42,051 nt of DNA, from positions 1 to 42,051 of the forward strand of contig NZ_FTNL01000027.1 in assembly GCF_900156395.1 (NCBI RefSeq). Reading direction: 5' to 3'. The notes under the pieces are model-generated. The model was not told where the DNA came from. It saw only the letters and a list, made by a program, of their open reading frames with translations, and ran no database searches. The DNA is from Fluoribacter gormanii. GTDB lineage: Bacteria; Pseudomonadota; Gammaproteobacteria; Legionellales; Legionellaceae. This document shows, piece after piece, positions 1-9,313 of this stretch. The position numbers were made by a program, and so were the translations under genes. Positions within the stretch are counted from its first letter, which is position 1. Each line of letters opens with the position of its first letter.

Positions 1-36
1 AATGTTTTTTTACATGACTGTATCCGAGATACACCG

Positions 37-90
37 CAGGAGAGCCCTCACCCTCGCTGCGCTCGGGTTCGGGATGACGTGGGGAGTTAC
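37..90. repeat. 54-bp dispersed repeat, copy A
   Basis: This stretch matches the reverse complement of 41798-41851 at 52 of 54 positions by eye. It contains the core ctcgctgcgctcgggttcg and ends in gtggggagttac. The internal complementarity is imperfect, so it is at most a weak hairpin. Its presence at both ends of the window in opposite orientation marks it as a member of a dispersed family. No coding sequence was found around it in positions 1-191. Confidence 0.85.
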
Positions 91-150
91 GATTATTTTT
101 TATTGATGTGCTCTGAGCGGCGTGTGTTTTTGATTATCTGATAATTCGCA

Positions 151-185
151 TAACCCGGGTTATGCTTCGCTGTACCCGGGCTAGG
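151..185. repeat. Palindromic aacccgggtt-type repeat, copy 1
   Basis: The sequence has an aacccgggtt half, a short spacer containing tgcttcgc, and an acccgggctagg half. It lies just downstream of the slt stop codon, which is on the minus strand. Similar motifs recur near 7043, 16539, 24263, 24352, 34053, 37697 and 38802, always outside genes. It may help end slt transcription, but there is no T-run. Confidence 0.65.
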
Positions 186-191
186 ACTGAG

Positions 192-1976
192 TTATAATGG
201 CTCCAGGAAATTACCTAGGTTAGGTTTTTGCCCTAAGCGATATTGATATACGATGTAGAACGCCATAATATTTTTTAAGTAATTACGTGTTTCTTGCCAG
301 GGTAGTGTCTCTATCCACACATCAATCTCTTTAGGTGGGTGAGTTTTTAACCAATAAACTACTTGCTTTGGCCCAGCATTATATGCTGCTGCGATAAGTA
401 TTGGGTGATTGCCAAATCGCTTTGCAAGCTGTTTTAAATAAGCCACACCAATATTGATGTTCTTTTGAGATACAAACAACTGCTTTTGATCACTATAAGG
501 AATCTTGTCTGCTTTTGATACTACTCTCGCCGTATAAGGCATAACTTGCATTAGACCTCGAGCACCAACTGAAGAAGTGGCATCATCTCTAAATCCACTT
601 TCCTGTCGAATAATGGCGTAAATAAACTCTGGTGCAATAGCATATTTTTTGGAATAAAGGGAAATACTGTCTTTATAAGCTAATGGAAATCTTAACGAAA
701 GTTGATTATTTAAGGTTTCGTTATTACTTAAATAGACCGATTTACCATGCCATTGCAGTTTTTGATCGATCCAATAGACCAGTGCGCTTGCTTCATCTTT
801 AGGTAATTCGCTGATGAAATCATTGAGCAAACGTGATGCCTGAAGTGTTTGCTTGGTCATGTAGAGTGTTTGGATTTGCTCGATAAATGCTTGATAGGGT
901 TTCAATACATCCAGGTTTGTTGTGGGAGTTTCATTGGTAAAGCTTGGCTTTTTATTAAGGCGAAGACTGGCAAGAAAACCATAATACTGTCTGTTTTTTG
1001 CTAAAGGTTCATAGATTATCCGTGCCTCTGCATTTTTTCCTTGTTCCTCTAAAGAACGTGCTAACCAGTATTGCCAACAGGGTTCATCTTTACGTTTTGA
1101 ATCATTAATTAACTCAGTGACTTGAGTCCAGCTTTTTCTTTTTAAAGCAAAGCGTATTTGCCAATCCAATAATACATCATTGTAATATTGCGGTTTGACT
1201 TTGGAGAACCATTGTAATGCATCTTCATCATTACGCATGGCTTTATAAAGTGCGACATGGGCTAAAAAGGCCTGTTGCTGGGCTTGATTAAGCATTTTTT
1301 GAGTTTTGCTTTGTTGCCATAGCTTAAGTGCTTTATTCATATTAATGGAAACCATACGCTTGAGGCCATAAAGGTAGATGCTGCTATTTAATCCACCTTG
1401 GGGTAGCTTAATGATGTTCTCAGGATTTTTATAAACGGCATTTAAATTATTTAGCTCAGCGGTGTGGGGTGTTTTATATTGTTTTAATAAATAACGAGCT
1501 AATTGGATATTGCGTTGATCTAAAGCCAAATCAATTCGTTGAGTAATTAAATTTTGGTCAAAGTTAGTATCGTTTAAAAGTAAAGTAAACAAACTGTTGC
1601 AAGAGGGGGGGCTTGAATCACCGCTTAGCCATAATGGAATAGAGGCTTTTAATGCTTCTTGTTCTTTGCCTGTATTGTAGTTGGCAATTTGCTCATAGCA
1701 AACGAGATTTAGATCATTAGAGGGTTGATAATATTGGCTAAAGTGCGTCCAATCTTTATTTTTAGCTAATTCATACAGCCATTTTTCACGTAATTTGGTT
1801 GATAAAGGCATTGGGCCATTAATAAAATCCAAAAAGCTTGTACTGGGCGTTGAAGTTGGGAGATTTTGGGTAAAGGATAAGTAGGTATTAAAACGTTCCA
1901 TATAGGCTTCCCCTGAGAGGGCAAGGCAAACCTGAGAGCTAATAAATCCACAGATGAGTAAAATTACTTTTTTCAT
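192..1976 (-). CDS. slt: Soluble lytic murein transglycosylase (Slt70 family)
   Basis: This periplasmic enzyme cleaves the MurNAc-GlcNAc bond of peptidoglycan, leaving 1,6-anhydro ends. The 594-residue protein starts with a signal peptide (MKKVILLICGFISSQVCLA). A long alpha-helical superhelix domain of roughly 400 residues follows. The C-terminal third is a lysozyme-like SLT domain with the catalytic glutamate in IIRQESGFR, followed by the family motifs GARGLMQVMP and AAYNAGP. The length fits Slt70, about 620-645 residues in enterobacteria. The start lies 12 bp after the rpe stop with a weak AAGAAA upstream, so rpe and slt are probably co-transcribed. Assignment to Slt rather than MltC or MltE rests on the long superhelical N-terminal part. 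Confidence 0.93.
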   Translation of the reverse strand: MKKVILLICGFISSQVCLALSGEAYMERFNTYLSFTQNLPTSTPSTSFLDFINGPMPLSTKLREKWLYELAKNKDWTHFSQYYQPSNDLNLVCYEQIANYNTGKEQEALKASIPLWLSGDSSPPSCNSLFTLLLNDTNFDQNLITQRIDLALDQRNIQLARYLLKQYKTPHTAELNNLNAVYKNPENIIKLPQGGLNSSIYLYGLKRMVSINMNKALKLWQQSKTQKMLNQAQQQAFLAHVALYKAMRNDEDALQWFSKVKPQYYNDVLLDWQIRFALKRKSWTQVTELINDSKRKDEPCWQYWLARSLEEQGKNAEARIIYEPLAKNRQYYGFLASLRLNKKPSFTNETPTTNLDVLKPYQAFIEQIQTLYMTKQTLQASRLLNDFISELPKDEASALVYWIDQKLQWHGKSVYLSNNETLNNQLSLRFPLAYKDSISLYSKKYAIAPEFIYAIIRQESGFRDDATSSVGARGLMQVMPYTARVVSKADKIPYSDQKQLFVSQKNINIGVAYLKQLAKRFGNHPILIAAAYNAGPKQVVYWLKTHPPKEIDVWIETLPWQETRNYLKNIMAFYIVYQYRLGQKPNLGNFLEPL

Positions 1977-1988
1977 AACATTTCTTAA

Positions 1989-2651
1989 TTAATTTTCTTT
2001 GATATTTGCTAATTGTTTTCGCATGGCATCAATTGTTTCTTTATAATTTTTGCTCTTGAATACCGCCGCCCCGGCTACAAATTGATTCGCACCTGCGCGC
2101 GCCAAAGTAGCAATATTATCTATAGTCACTCCACCATCGACACACAGATCAAGTTGGGGGTAGAGTTTGTGGATTTGAGGGATTTTATCAATAATTTCAG
2201 TAATCATCTTTTGCCCCCCAAAGCCGGGATTTACAGTCATTATCAGGATAAAGTCGAGTTTATGGGCACACCAGGTCAAGACATCAATGGGGGTTGCCGG
2301 ATTTAATACAAGACCTGCTTCACACCCTAAATCTTTGATGAGTTTTAAGCTTCGGTCAAGATGTATGGTGGCATCAGGGTGAATACTAATTCGTTTTGCC
2401 CCTGCTTTTGCGAATGCTTCAATTAGTGCATCTACAGGTTCAACCATGAGATGAACATCGATAGGCAGTTTCGGGAACCGTTTAAGAAACGCTTCGCAGA
2501 ACGCCGGTCCAAATGTTAAATTGGGCACATAATGATTATCCATGACATCAAAATGAATAAAATCTGCTCCTGCGTTCATCACGGATTCTACTTCATCGCC
2601 CAGACACGTGAGATCAGCAGATAAAATCGAGGGTAAAATATGATAAGTCAT
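1989..2651 (-). CDS. rpe: Ribulose-phosphate 3-epimerase
   Basis: The enzyme interconverts D-ribulose 5-phosphate and D-xylulose 5-phosphate in the pentose phosphate pathway. The 220-residue TIM barrel has the usual length. It begins with ILPSILSADL. Metal ligands are visible as His33 and Asp35 in IHFDVMD and His67 in DVHLMV. MTVNPGFGGQ is the phosphate-loop signature, and the second catalytic aspartate is in LCVDGGV. It is the first gene of the minus-strand pair rpe-slt. The 255-bp gap upstream holds no other gene and probably contains its promoter, which I could not resolve. Confidence 0.96.
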   Translation of the reverse strand: MTYHILPSILSADLTCLGDEVESVMNAGADFIHFDVMDNHYVPNLTFGPAFCEAFLKRFPKLPIDVHLMVEPVDALIEAFAKAGAKRISIHPDATIHLDRSLKLIKDLGCEAGLVLNPATPIDVLTWCAHKLDFILIMTVNPGFGGQKMITEIIDKIPQIHKLYPQLDLCVDGGVTIDNIATLARAGANQFVAGAAVFKSKNYKETIDAMRKQLANIKEN

Positions 2652-2906
2652 ATGAAATTTTTTAAATTTGGATAAGTACGTATATCATATGCTGTCTTGA
2701 GAAAACATTCTACGATGTTCAACAAACTGTTGCATTTTATTGTTCTTGGTTCGTCGAAGCAAGCCATTGCAATGCTCTCTGCAGCTTGAAAATTTGGTCA
2801 AAATATGAGACAATATGTTTCTATTTCTGCTCTTGCGGTTTTTGAAAATTATCTCAAGATAATGCGAAATTACAGAGACCTAATCATGCTTTTTAGGGAG
2901 AATAAT

Positions 2907-3173
2907 ATGAGTCAGAACTGGCCTACCAGAGACAAAGATTTACAAGCCGCCCGTGTGATCATGGAAGAATACGCCAGTGAGCGCGAAAGTGACTCATTAG
3001 GTCTTTTTGAAATTGTTGTGGATCAAGCGGAAAAAAAAATGAGCTTTCGTTTATCCGCTTGGGTCGTCACCTTAGCAAAACATTATAATTCAATGTATGG
3101 TGTGAATCAGGGTGATTTTGTAACACGACAAGTCATTACACGTTGCATTACTCAAGGACAAACACTGCATTAA
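2907..3173 (+). CDS. Conserved small protein of unknown function
   Basis: I do not recognise this 88-residue protein. The start at 2907 is preferred over an in-frame upstream ATG at 2805 because GGGAG lies seven bases before 2907, while the extra 34 residues look unlike the rest. The product begins MSQNWPTRDKDLQAARV and is soluble, mixed-charge and without signal peptide or membrane segment. The central part (about residues 30-65) suggests a short alpha/beta domain containing MSFRLSAWVVTLAKHY. It stands alone between rpe and an oppositely oriented binding-protein gene. Reading frame and ribosome-binding site support it as real; no function is proposed. Confidence 0.7.
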   Translation: MSQNWPTRDKDLQAARVIMEEYASERESDSLGLFEIVVDQAEKKMSFRLSAWVVTLAKHYNSMYGVNQGDFVTRQVITRCITQGQTLH

Positions 3174-3448
3174 TAGGACTTTCTCAAGAAGCTTATGAGA
3201 GTACGTAGGGTCTAATCCAGGCTTTCCACGTTAAAAAATAAGAAATCGCTATTCATTACACAGATTTATCTGGCACATATTGCGCAAAAAAATATTTAAA
3301 AAGTCTCGCAAACTGGGTTATCCCTACGTTTACTCAGTATGGTTTCAAGCAACCTGCGCTCAAATTCAACCGTTGCTCAAGATTCAATCATTCCTCTAAA
3401 GGGATACGGAAATAAATTTATCGGATTTTACCTATTCGCTATGCATGT

Positions 3449-4186
3449 TTAGAATTCAAACAGGTATTTATTATAATTTAGTTTATAATCCTCAGAATTT
3501 TGGAATTGGACGAGGGCTTGGTTTAGTTGGGTTAATAAGTCGGGGTCAGCAGGGTTGACGGCTATCCCATAGCCATTACCATACATATAAGGTGGGCCTG
3601 TTAATTTAAATGAGTCTGATGAATTAGATGCCCAATAAACAGCAGTTGCATTATCCATCAGAATAATATCTACATCTCCTCTAGCCAAGGCTGTGAGTTG
3701 GTCTTCAATGCCACTATATTCTTTAATATTGGGATTTTTTACTCCCATCTCCGTAAGTTGGTCTAAAAACACGGTACCCGATTCTAATCCTATCGTTTTA
3801 GTATTTAATAGCTCCAGGCTAAACGCTTCTTTTGCAATAGTTTTTCTTTCTAAAAACCGCGAATAACTAAGGAGATAGGGTAAGCTGAAATTGACTATTT
3901 TTGCGCGGTCGCTAGTTATCGTTATCGAACTGACAGCCACATCCAGTTTTTTGTTTGCAACGGCATCAATTAATTGAGCAAAACGCATCACATGGAATGC
4001 ACACGTTCTATTCATGATTTTGCATAGGCTATTCATCATATCAACATCGAAACCATAGGCTTCATTATGTGTTCCTTGCATGACGAATGGGGGGTCAAAG
4101 CTTTCAATCCCTACATTTAAAGGTTCACCCTGAGCAAAGAGCGCGGAAGTGGAACAAATAAATGCAATCAGAATTAATCGGATCAT
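3449..4186 (-). CDS. Periplasmic amino-acid-binding protein (SBP family 3)
   Basis: This is probably the solute-binding component of a polar amino-acid ABC transporter, similar to arginine- or glutamine-binding proteins such as ArtJ and GlnH. The 245-residue product has a cleavable signal peptide (MIRLILIAFICSTSALFAQG). The family pattern then follows: PPFVMQG, GFDVDMMNSLCK, LDVAVSSITIT..R, VNFSLPYL, and IGLESGTVFLDQL at the start of the second lobe. Two cysteines (CKIMNRTC) may form a disulfide. No permease or ATPase gene is adjacent, so the protein is an orphan that must work with components encoded elsewhere, or serve as a sensor. It is divergent from glnE, with about 65 bp between them. 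Substrate is not determinable from sequence. Confidence 0.88.
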   Translation of the reverse strand: MIRLILIAFICSTSALFAQGEPLNVGIESFDPPFVMQGTHNEAYGFDVDMMNSLCKIMNRTCAFHVMRFAQLIDAVANKKLDVAVSSITITSDRAKIVNFSLPYLLSYSRFLERKTIAKEAFSLELLNTKTIGLESGTVFLDQLTEMGVKNPNIKEYSGIEDQLTALARGDVDIILMDNATAVYWASNSSDSFKLTGPPYMYGNGYGIAVNPADPDLLTQLNQALVQFQNSEDYKLNYNKYLFEF

Positions 4187-4251
4187 TTTTGAATCTATAG
4201 AATTTATTGATTTTTATAGGTTATATTATAACGAGAGTATTAATTTTGGGA

Positions 4252-7002
4252 ATGAAAAATAATAAATTTATGCAAATAGAAATTCCTGAGTTATTGCAAA
4301 CAAAAACATGGTTCATTGAAAAACATCTCTCAGATATCAGCCATCCTTTGCGTGAGAGTGCCATCAAGTTACTCCTTATTAGTGATTATGCATGTAGACA
4401 GATTCAATTATTAAAAGCGTTACTTATGGAGGATGAGTGTTGTTCTTTGCTGTCACGCGAAGAGTACTTTCATAATTTGAAGAGTCTGTCTTTTCAAGTG
4501 CCACAGGCCACTTATTGGCGTTCACTGCGTCAATTTCGTAATACACATTTTTTGCGCTTACTTCTTCTTGAACTATCTGGTATTGCCAATACCCAACAGA
4601 TTATGCGTGCATGGTCTGATTGTGCTGATGCGCTTATTTTGCATGCAATTGATTATTGCAAACAAGAATTAGCTCCACGCTATGGTATTCCGCGTGATGA
4701 AGTTGGGAATGAAGTTGCGTTATTTACGCTGGCAATGGGAAAGCTGGGAGGCCGGGAGTTAAATTACTCTTCAGATGTTGATCTTATTTTTGCTTATACG
4801 GTTGTCGGAGAAACTGATGGCGAGGAGCATATCGATAATCAGCATTATTTTAGTCTACTGGTTAAACAACTTATTCAAACATTGCAAACAGTAACCTCGG
4901 ATGGATTCGTATTTCGAGTCGATTTAAGATTACGACCCCATGGTGATAGTGGTCCACTGGTTTCAAGTTTGGCGGCAATGGAAACCTATTATCAAGAACA
5001 AGGCCGTGATTGGGAACGTTACGCCATGGTTAAGACACGGGTTATTGCTGAGAAGGTGGATGAGGTCCAGTCATGGTTTGAACGTTTAATAGTTCCTTTT
5101 GTATATAGACGTTACGTGGATTTTAGTGTAATTGAATCTTTACGTAGTATGAAGGCCATGATTGAGCGAGAAGTTCAATTAAATCCACGATTGGATGATA
5201 TAAAAAGGGGGCAAGGTGGAATTAGGGAAGTAGAGTTTGTTATTCAAAATTTTCAGTTAATTCGGGGCGGTCGTTTGCCGCAATTACAAGAGCAAAATGC
5301 TTTGGCGGCACTTGCTGTTTTAAAACATGAGAAGCTCTTGTCTCATACCGATGCCTTAAAGCAAGCGTATCTTTTTTTACGTAAACTCGAAAACACACTC
5401 CAGAGTTTAAATGATCAGCAGACTCACTCCTTGCCTGAAGATCCGGTGAAACAAAAACAAATTACTTTAGCTATGGGGTATCCTTCCTGGGACGATTTAA
5501 TAAATAAATTACACAAATATCAACGTATTATCAGTTATGCATTCCATTCAGTGCTTGGCACTGTTAAAGATTATGAAGATGAGAAACGATTATTAGCCAA
5601 TCAATTAGCTAGCCTTTGGCAAGGACATGTTGAAACCAGTATGGCAATTAATTTGTTAACGAGTTTAGGTTTTGCCAATGCAACCCATTGCTATCAAATG
5701 ATTCATTCCTTCCGTCATAGCCCTCGTTGTCGACGTTTAACACAAGGTGCACGAATGCGTCTGGACCGGTTTATGGTGATGTTGCTTGCTGAACTAACTC
5801 ATGTTGAAAAAACGGATGAAGTTTTATTACAGGTTATGCATTTGCTCGAAAATATTGTGGGGCGTAGTGCGTATCTTGCTTTGTTAGCCGAGAATCCGCA
5901 GGTTTTAACTGAGTTGTTGTTTTGGTTTGCCCAAAGTCCGTTTATTACTTCCTTATTAGTGAACCAACCCTTTTTGTTAGAAGTATTGCTGGATCAGGGA
6001 CAAGAATGGCGGCCTCAATCGATGCATCAATTACAAAGGCTATTAGTAGAAAAACTAGCCCATCATCCCGATGTTGAAGTACAAGAAGAACTATTGCGCC
6101 AATTTAAGCTAACCAATTGGTTAATGGCTGCACGTGCCGAACTTTATGGGTTTTGTAATGCAGTGCGTATTGGTCAATTTTTGTCGGATGTGGCGCAAGT
6201 TATTGTAAATCATGTTTTATTGATCGCGAGCGAACAATTATGTTTGCGATACCCTGAAATGGGACAAGCAAAATCACATTTTGTAATTATCGCGTATGGG
6301 AAATTGGGCAGTCGCGAAATGAATTATGCCTCTGATTTGGATTTGGTATTTTTACATTCGGCCAAACCCTCCGAAGAAGCATTGATAACTCGTTTAACTC
6401 AAAAGATTCTCCACATGTTGACTACTCGTTCCCAGTCGGGGGTGCTTTATACAGTAGATACACGTCTCAGGCCTTCGGGGGCGGCGGGACTGTTGGTGAG
6501 TCATGTTGACGCGTTTGTTGCGTATCAAAAAAATCAGGCATGGACATGGGAGCATCAAGCGTTATTAAAAGCACGTATTCTGACGGGAAATGCGAGGATC
6601 CGTCATACCTTTTTGCAATTGAAAAAATCTGTATTGTTATTGACCCGAGATAAGCCTACATTGTTGCAAGATGTATTGTCGATGAGATCCAAAATGGAAC
6701 AATACCAAGATCGGAATTCTATTTCTGGTGGTTTGTTGGACTTGGAATTTTTAGTTCAGTTTTTAATGCTTCATTTGGGAGAGCCTTCTTTTGCTCGGTA
6801 TACCAATACTCTAAGTCAACTACATCATTTGTTTTTAGCAGGTGCTTTAAGTAAAGAGCAGTACATTTTTTTTAAGAAAGCATATAAGAAACACCATCAG
6901 TTATTGCATCAGAGTTTACTGCGGCCAGGCGCTGTAAAGAGCAAAAACATGCAGGATCAGATATTGGCAATGTGCAAAGAAATTTTTAATCGTTTCCTGT
7001 AG
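4252..7002 (+). CDS. glnE: Bifunctional glutamine synthetase adenylyltransferase/adenylyl-removing enzyme
   Basis: GlnE adenylylates and de-adenylylates glutamine synthetase in response to nitrogen status, with PII as partner. The product is about 916 residues from the ATG at 4252; E. coli GlnE is 946. Two nucleotidyltransferase domains are obvious. The N-terminal adenylyl-removing domain carries GKLGGRELNYSSDVDLIF, and the C-terminal adenylyltransferase domain carries GKLGSREMNYASDLDLVF. Each is followed by VDLRLRPHGDSG or VDTRLRPSGAAG. The start is uncertain. A TTG at 4207 would add 15 hydrophobic residues, and an ATG at 4270 would remove six. I choose 4252 because GAGAG lies upstream, although its spacing is long. 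It is divergent from the binding-protein gene and ends before a repeat. Confidence 0.95.
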   Translation: MKNNKFMQIEIPELLQTKTWFIEKHLSDISHPLRESAIKLLLISDYACRQIQLLKALLMEDECCSLLSREEYFHNLKSLSFQVPQATYWRSLRQFRNTHFLRLLLLELSGIANTQQIMRAWSDCADALILHAIDYCKQELAPRYGIPRDEVGNEVALFTLAMGKLGGRELNYSSDVDLIFAYTVVGETDGEEHIDNQHYFSLLVKQLIQTLQTVTSDGFVFRVDLRLRPHGDSGPLVSSLAAMETYYQEQGRDWERYAMVKTRVIAEKVDEVQSWFERLIVPFVYRRYVDFSVIESLRSMKAMIEREVQLNPRLDDIKRGQGGIREVEFVIQNFQLIRGGRLPQLQEQNALAALAVLKHEKLLSHTDALKQAYLFLRKLENTLQSLNDQQTHSLPEDPVKQKQITLAMGYPSWDDLINKLHKYQRIISYAFHSVLGTVKDYEDEKRLLANQLASLWQGHVETSMAINLLTSLGFANATHCYQMIHSFRHSPRCRRLTQGARMRLDRFMVMLLAELTHVEKTDEVLLQVMHLLENIVGRSAYLALLAENPQVLTELLFWFAQSPFITSLLVNQPFLLEVLLDQGQEWRPQSMHQLQRLLVEKLAHHPDVEVQEELLRQFKLTNWLMAARAELYGFCNAVRIGQFLSDVAQVIVNHVLLIASEQLCLRYPEMGQAKSHFVIIAYGKLGSREMNYASDLDLVFLHSAKPSEEALITRLTQKILHMLTTRSQSGVLYTVDTRLRPSGAAGLLVSHVDAFVAYQKNQAWTWEHQALLKARILTGNARIRHTFLQLKKSVLLLTRDKPTLLQDVLSMRSKMEQYQDRNSISGGLLDLEFLVQFLMLHLGEPSFARYTNTLSQLHHLFLAGALSKEQYIFFKKAYKKHHQLLHQSLLRPGAVKSKNMQDQILAMCKEIFNRFL

Positions 7003-7042
7003 CATCGGTGAGCATAGCGAAACTCGAGGATAAGAAGAGAGG

Positions 7043-7075
7043 GCCCGGGTTATGGTGCGTCTTCACCCAGGCTAG
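7043..7075. repeat. Palindromic cccgggtt-type repeat, copy 2
   Basis: The sequence reads gcccgggttatggtgc, then cttcacccaggctag, an imperfect palindrome of the same family as 151-185. It sits between the convergent stops of glnE and rimO, which are separated by only 80 bp. It may therefore act as a shared bidirectional transcription stop. Confidence 0.6.
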
Positions 7076-7082
7076 TTTCATG

Positions 7083-8393
7083 TTATTTTTTGAATTCGGC
7101 GTAGAGGTCATAATCATCACTGTCAGTAATCAAAACCTCCGCAAAAGATCCTGCTTTAATGCCTGGGGTCGGTGGTAGTATAACAAGACCATCAATTTCT
7201 GGGGCATCACTTTGGCTACGTGCAATAATCTGCTCCTGATTTACTTCATCAATTAATACGGTTTGGGTACTACCGATTTTATTTTCTAATTTATTGCGGC
7301 TAATTTCTGCTTGTAATTGCATGAAGCGATGATAACGTTCTTCTTTAATTTCTTCTGGAACTGGAGCACTTAATTCATTCGCTTTGGCCCCTTCAACTGG
7401 AGAGTATTTGAAACAACCCACCCTGTCTAACTGTGCCTCCTCAAGGAAGTCGAGCAGCTCTTCAAATTCTTCTTCTGTTTCCCCGGGAAAACCAACAATA
7501 AAAGTTGAGCGCAGTGTAATATCAGGGCAAGTTTCTCGCCAAGAAGCAATACGTAATAAGGTATTTTCGCTGCTTGCCGGGCGTTTCATTGCTTTAAGTA
7601 CTCGCGAATTAGCATGTTGTAATGGAATATCCAGATATGGAAGAATCAATCCATCTCGCATCAAAGGGATAATCTCATCTACATGCGGATAAGGATAAAC
7701 ATAATGCAGACGAATCCAAATGCCTAACTCTCCTAATTGTTCGCACAAATCATAAAAGCGTGTGTTAACTGTTTTGTCCTTCCAGGTTATTGGTTGATAA
7801 CGTGTATCTACTCCATAGGCACTTGTATCCTGAGAAATTACCAAGATTTCATTAACACCTGCATCTTTCAATTTGTTGGCTTCAGTTAAAACTTGGGCCA
7901 TCGGGTAACTTTGTAATTTTCCACGCATGGTAGGGATTATGCAAAAAGTACATTTTTGATTGCATCCCTCAGATATTTTCAAGTAGGCATAATGCCGTGG
8001 AGTTAATTTGATTCCTTGAGGCGGAATAAGTTGTGTGAATGGATCCGCAGGTGGAGGCAAATGCTGGTGAACTGCATTGATTACTTCTTCATAGGCATGT
8101 GCGCCACTAATATGCAAAACATCTGGGCATGTCTCTTTAATAATCTCTGCTTTAGCGCCTAAGCAACCTGTGACAATAACACGTCCATTTTCTGCCATTG
8201 CTTCTTTGATTGTATCCAATGATTCTTTGACGGCACTATCAATAAACCCACAGGTATTGATGACCACCACACCTGCATCCTGATAACTGGATACCAATTC
8301 ATATCCTTGAGCACGCAGCTGGGTAATGATGCGTTCTGAATCGACCAGCGCTTTGGGACATCCCAGGCTAACAAAACCTACTTTATGATTCAT
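7083..8393 (-). CDS. rimO: Ribosomal protein uS12 (Asp) methylthiotransferase
   Basis: This radical-SAM enzyme adds a methylthio group to the conserved aspartate of ribosomal protein S12. The 436-residue protein has the family's full length. The N-terminal UPF0004 domain supplies Cys12, Cys48 and Cys77 ([24 protein letters not shown]). The radical-SAM cluster is Cys144, Cys148 and Cys151 in [13 protein letters not shown]-terminal TRAM domain spans about residues 375-436. [11 protein letters not shown] and the S12-type layout separate it from the tRNA enzyme MiaB. It is monocistronic and convergent with glnE. The accessory island begins just upstream of its start. Confidence 0.96.
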   Translation of the reverse strand: MNHKVGFVSLGCPKALVDSERIITQLRAQGYELVSSYQDAGVVVINTCGFIDSAVKESLDTIKEAMAENGRVIVTGCLGAKAEIIKETCPDVLHISGAHAYEEVINAVHQHLPPPADPFTQLIPPQGIKLTPRHYAYLKISEGCNQKCTFCIIPTMRGKLQSYPMAQVLTEANKLKDAGVNEILVISQDTSAYGVDTRYQPITWKDKTVNTRFYDLCEQLGELGIWIRLHYVYPYPHVDEIIPLMRDGLILPYLDIPLQHANSRVLKAMKRPASSENTLLRIASWRETCPDITLRSTFIVGFPGETEEEFEELLDFLEEAQLDRVGCFKYSPVEGAKANELSAPVPEEIKEERYHRFMQLQAEISRNKLENKIGSTQTVLIDEVNQEQIIARSQSDAPEIDGLVILPPTPGIKAGSFAEVLITDSDDYDLYAEFKK

Positions 8394-8531
8394 AAAACTC
8401 TAACTGTAAAAAAAGTGAACGAATTATACATCTTAATGAGTCTTATTGTCGACAGGATTATGATGATTTAAATCATTTTTAATTGTTGTACGTACCTGAT
8501 TATTTTGGTTTAAAAAAAGTATACGCTATAA

Positions 8532-9183
8532 CTCGATCCCCAAGTTTTTTAATTTGACATATCAGATAAGACCAATTAAGAAGCCCTCCTATATTTCAAA
8601 GAGTCTGTTGACTCTAATCGAATTGGGGTTCTATTACTAAGTTGTTTACCAGAGGGAGCAAGAAGAATCACTTGCTTTCTGTTCACCACCCGGATGGCAA
8701 TATTCTTGGAAAAACTAGGGTATGAATTAAAATAAGTACTTATCTTTTTCTCATGACCGTTGCTTCGGATAACTTGGTTAGACCTCAACTGGCTTATGAC
8801 TTGTGTTCCTACGCCAAAGACTTGGCTAGCTTCATTCATAAATTGTTTATTGCCGTAAAGAGCATCAGCTAAGATACACTGAACATGCAAGTTAGCTTGC
8901 CGAGACTAATTCTTTCAAACTGAGCCCAGCAAACACTATTCGTTAAAATAATGGCAGTGATGCAAAATGATAACCACCAGCGCTGACGCCGTGTAATTTT
9001 TTTCCCCAGGACTTTCGACTTCGATACATTGATTAATCGACTCAATAAATTCTTTTGCAAAATCAAGAGGTTCTTTGAAGAACATCCTTTCTCATGCCAA
9101 TATAATGCGCACAAATCTAACTGAGAGTGTTGATTTATCAAAGAGCTATAATAGTTGTCAGATTAAAACACTTGAGGATCGAG
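8532..9183 (-). mobile_element. Internally deleted insertion sequence with both terminal inverted repeats
   Basis: A 28-bp sequence at 8532-8559, beginning ctcgatccccaagtttttt, is repeated in inverse orientation at 9156-9183, with 25 of 28 positions matching. The two copies bracket the transposase remnant at 8576-9141. The whole unit is only 652 bp, against about 1.3 kb or more expected for an element with a transposase of this kind. The pentamer tataa lies next to both ends (8527-8531 and 9186-9190) and could be a target duplication, although two extra bases on the right make this uncertain. The element cannot encode active transposase but could be mobilised in trans by a full-length relative. 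Confidence 0.8.
8576..9141 (-). pseudogene. Remnant of an IS4/IS701-like DDE transposase with internal deletion
   Basis: Two minus-strand frames hold separate pieces of one transposase. The N-terminal part (8869-9141) contains TRRQRWWLSFCITAIIL and CWAQFERISLG, a helical start typical of these proteins. The second piece (8576-8890) contains ILADALYGNKQF, the region of a catalytic aspartate, and ISQLRSNQ. The pieces overlap out of frame near 8869-8890. About 100 or more residues that normally separate them, including the first DDE aspartate, are missing, and the C-terminal half with the last catalytic glutamate is absent. The gene is non-functional. The family name comes from remembered motif patterns and is less certain than the transposase call itself. 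Confidence 0.75.
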
Positions 9184-9313
9184 ATTATAAATAATCATTT
9201 TATTATGCGTTGGCTATAATTAAACTAGAAATGGGTTGCTAGTGCTAATGCATTATGATCCATTTAGTTTCTTATATACTTAAATTATTGATGATTTCTT
9301 TGAGGAATTAAAT

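Noticed and set aside
2805..2906. N-terminal extension of the small gene at 2907
   Set aside because: The extra residues begin at an ATG without a good ribosome-binding site, while GGGAG precedes 2907.
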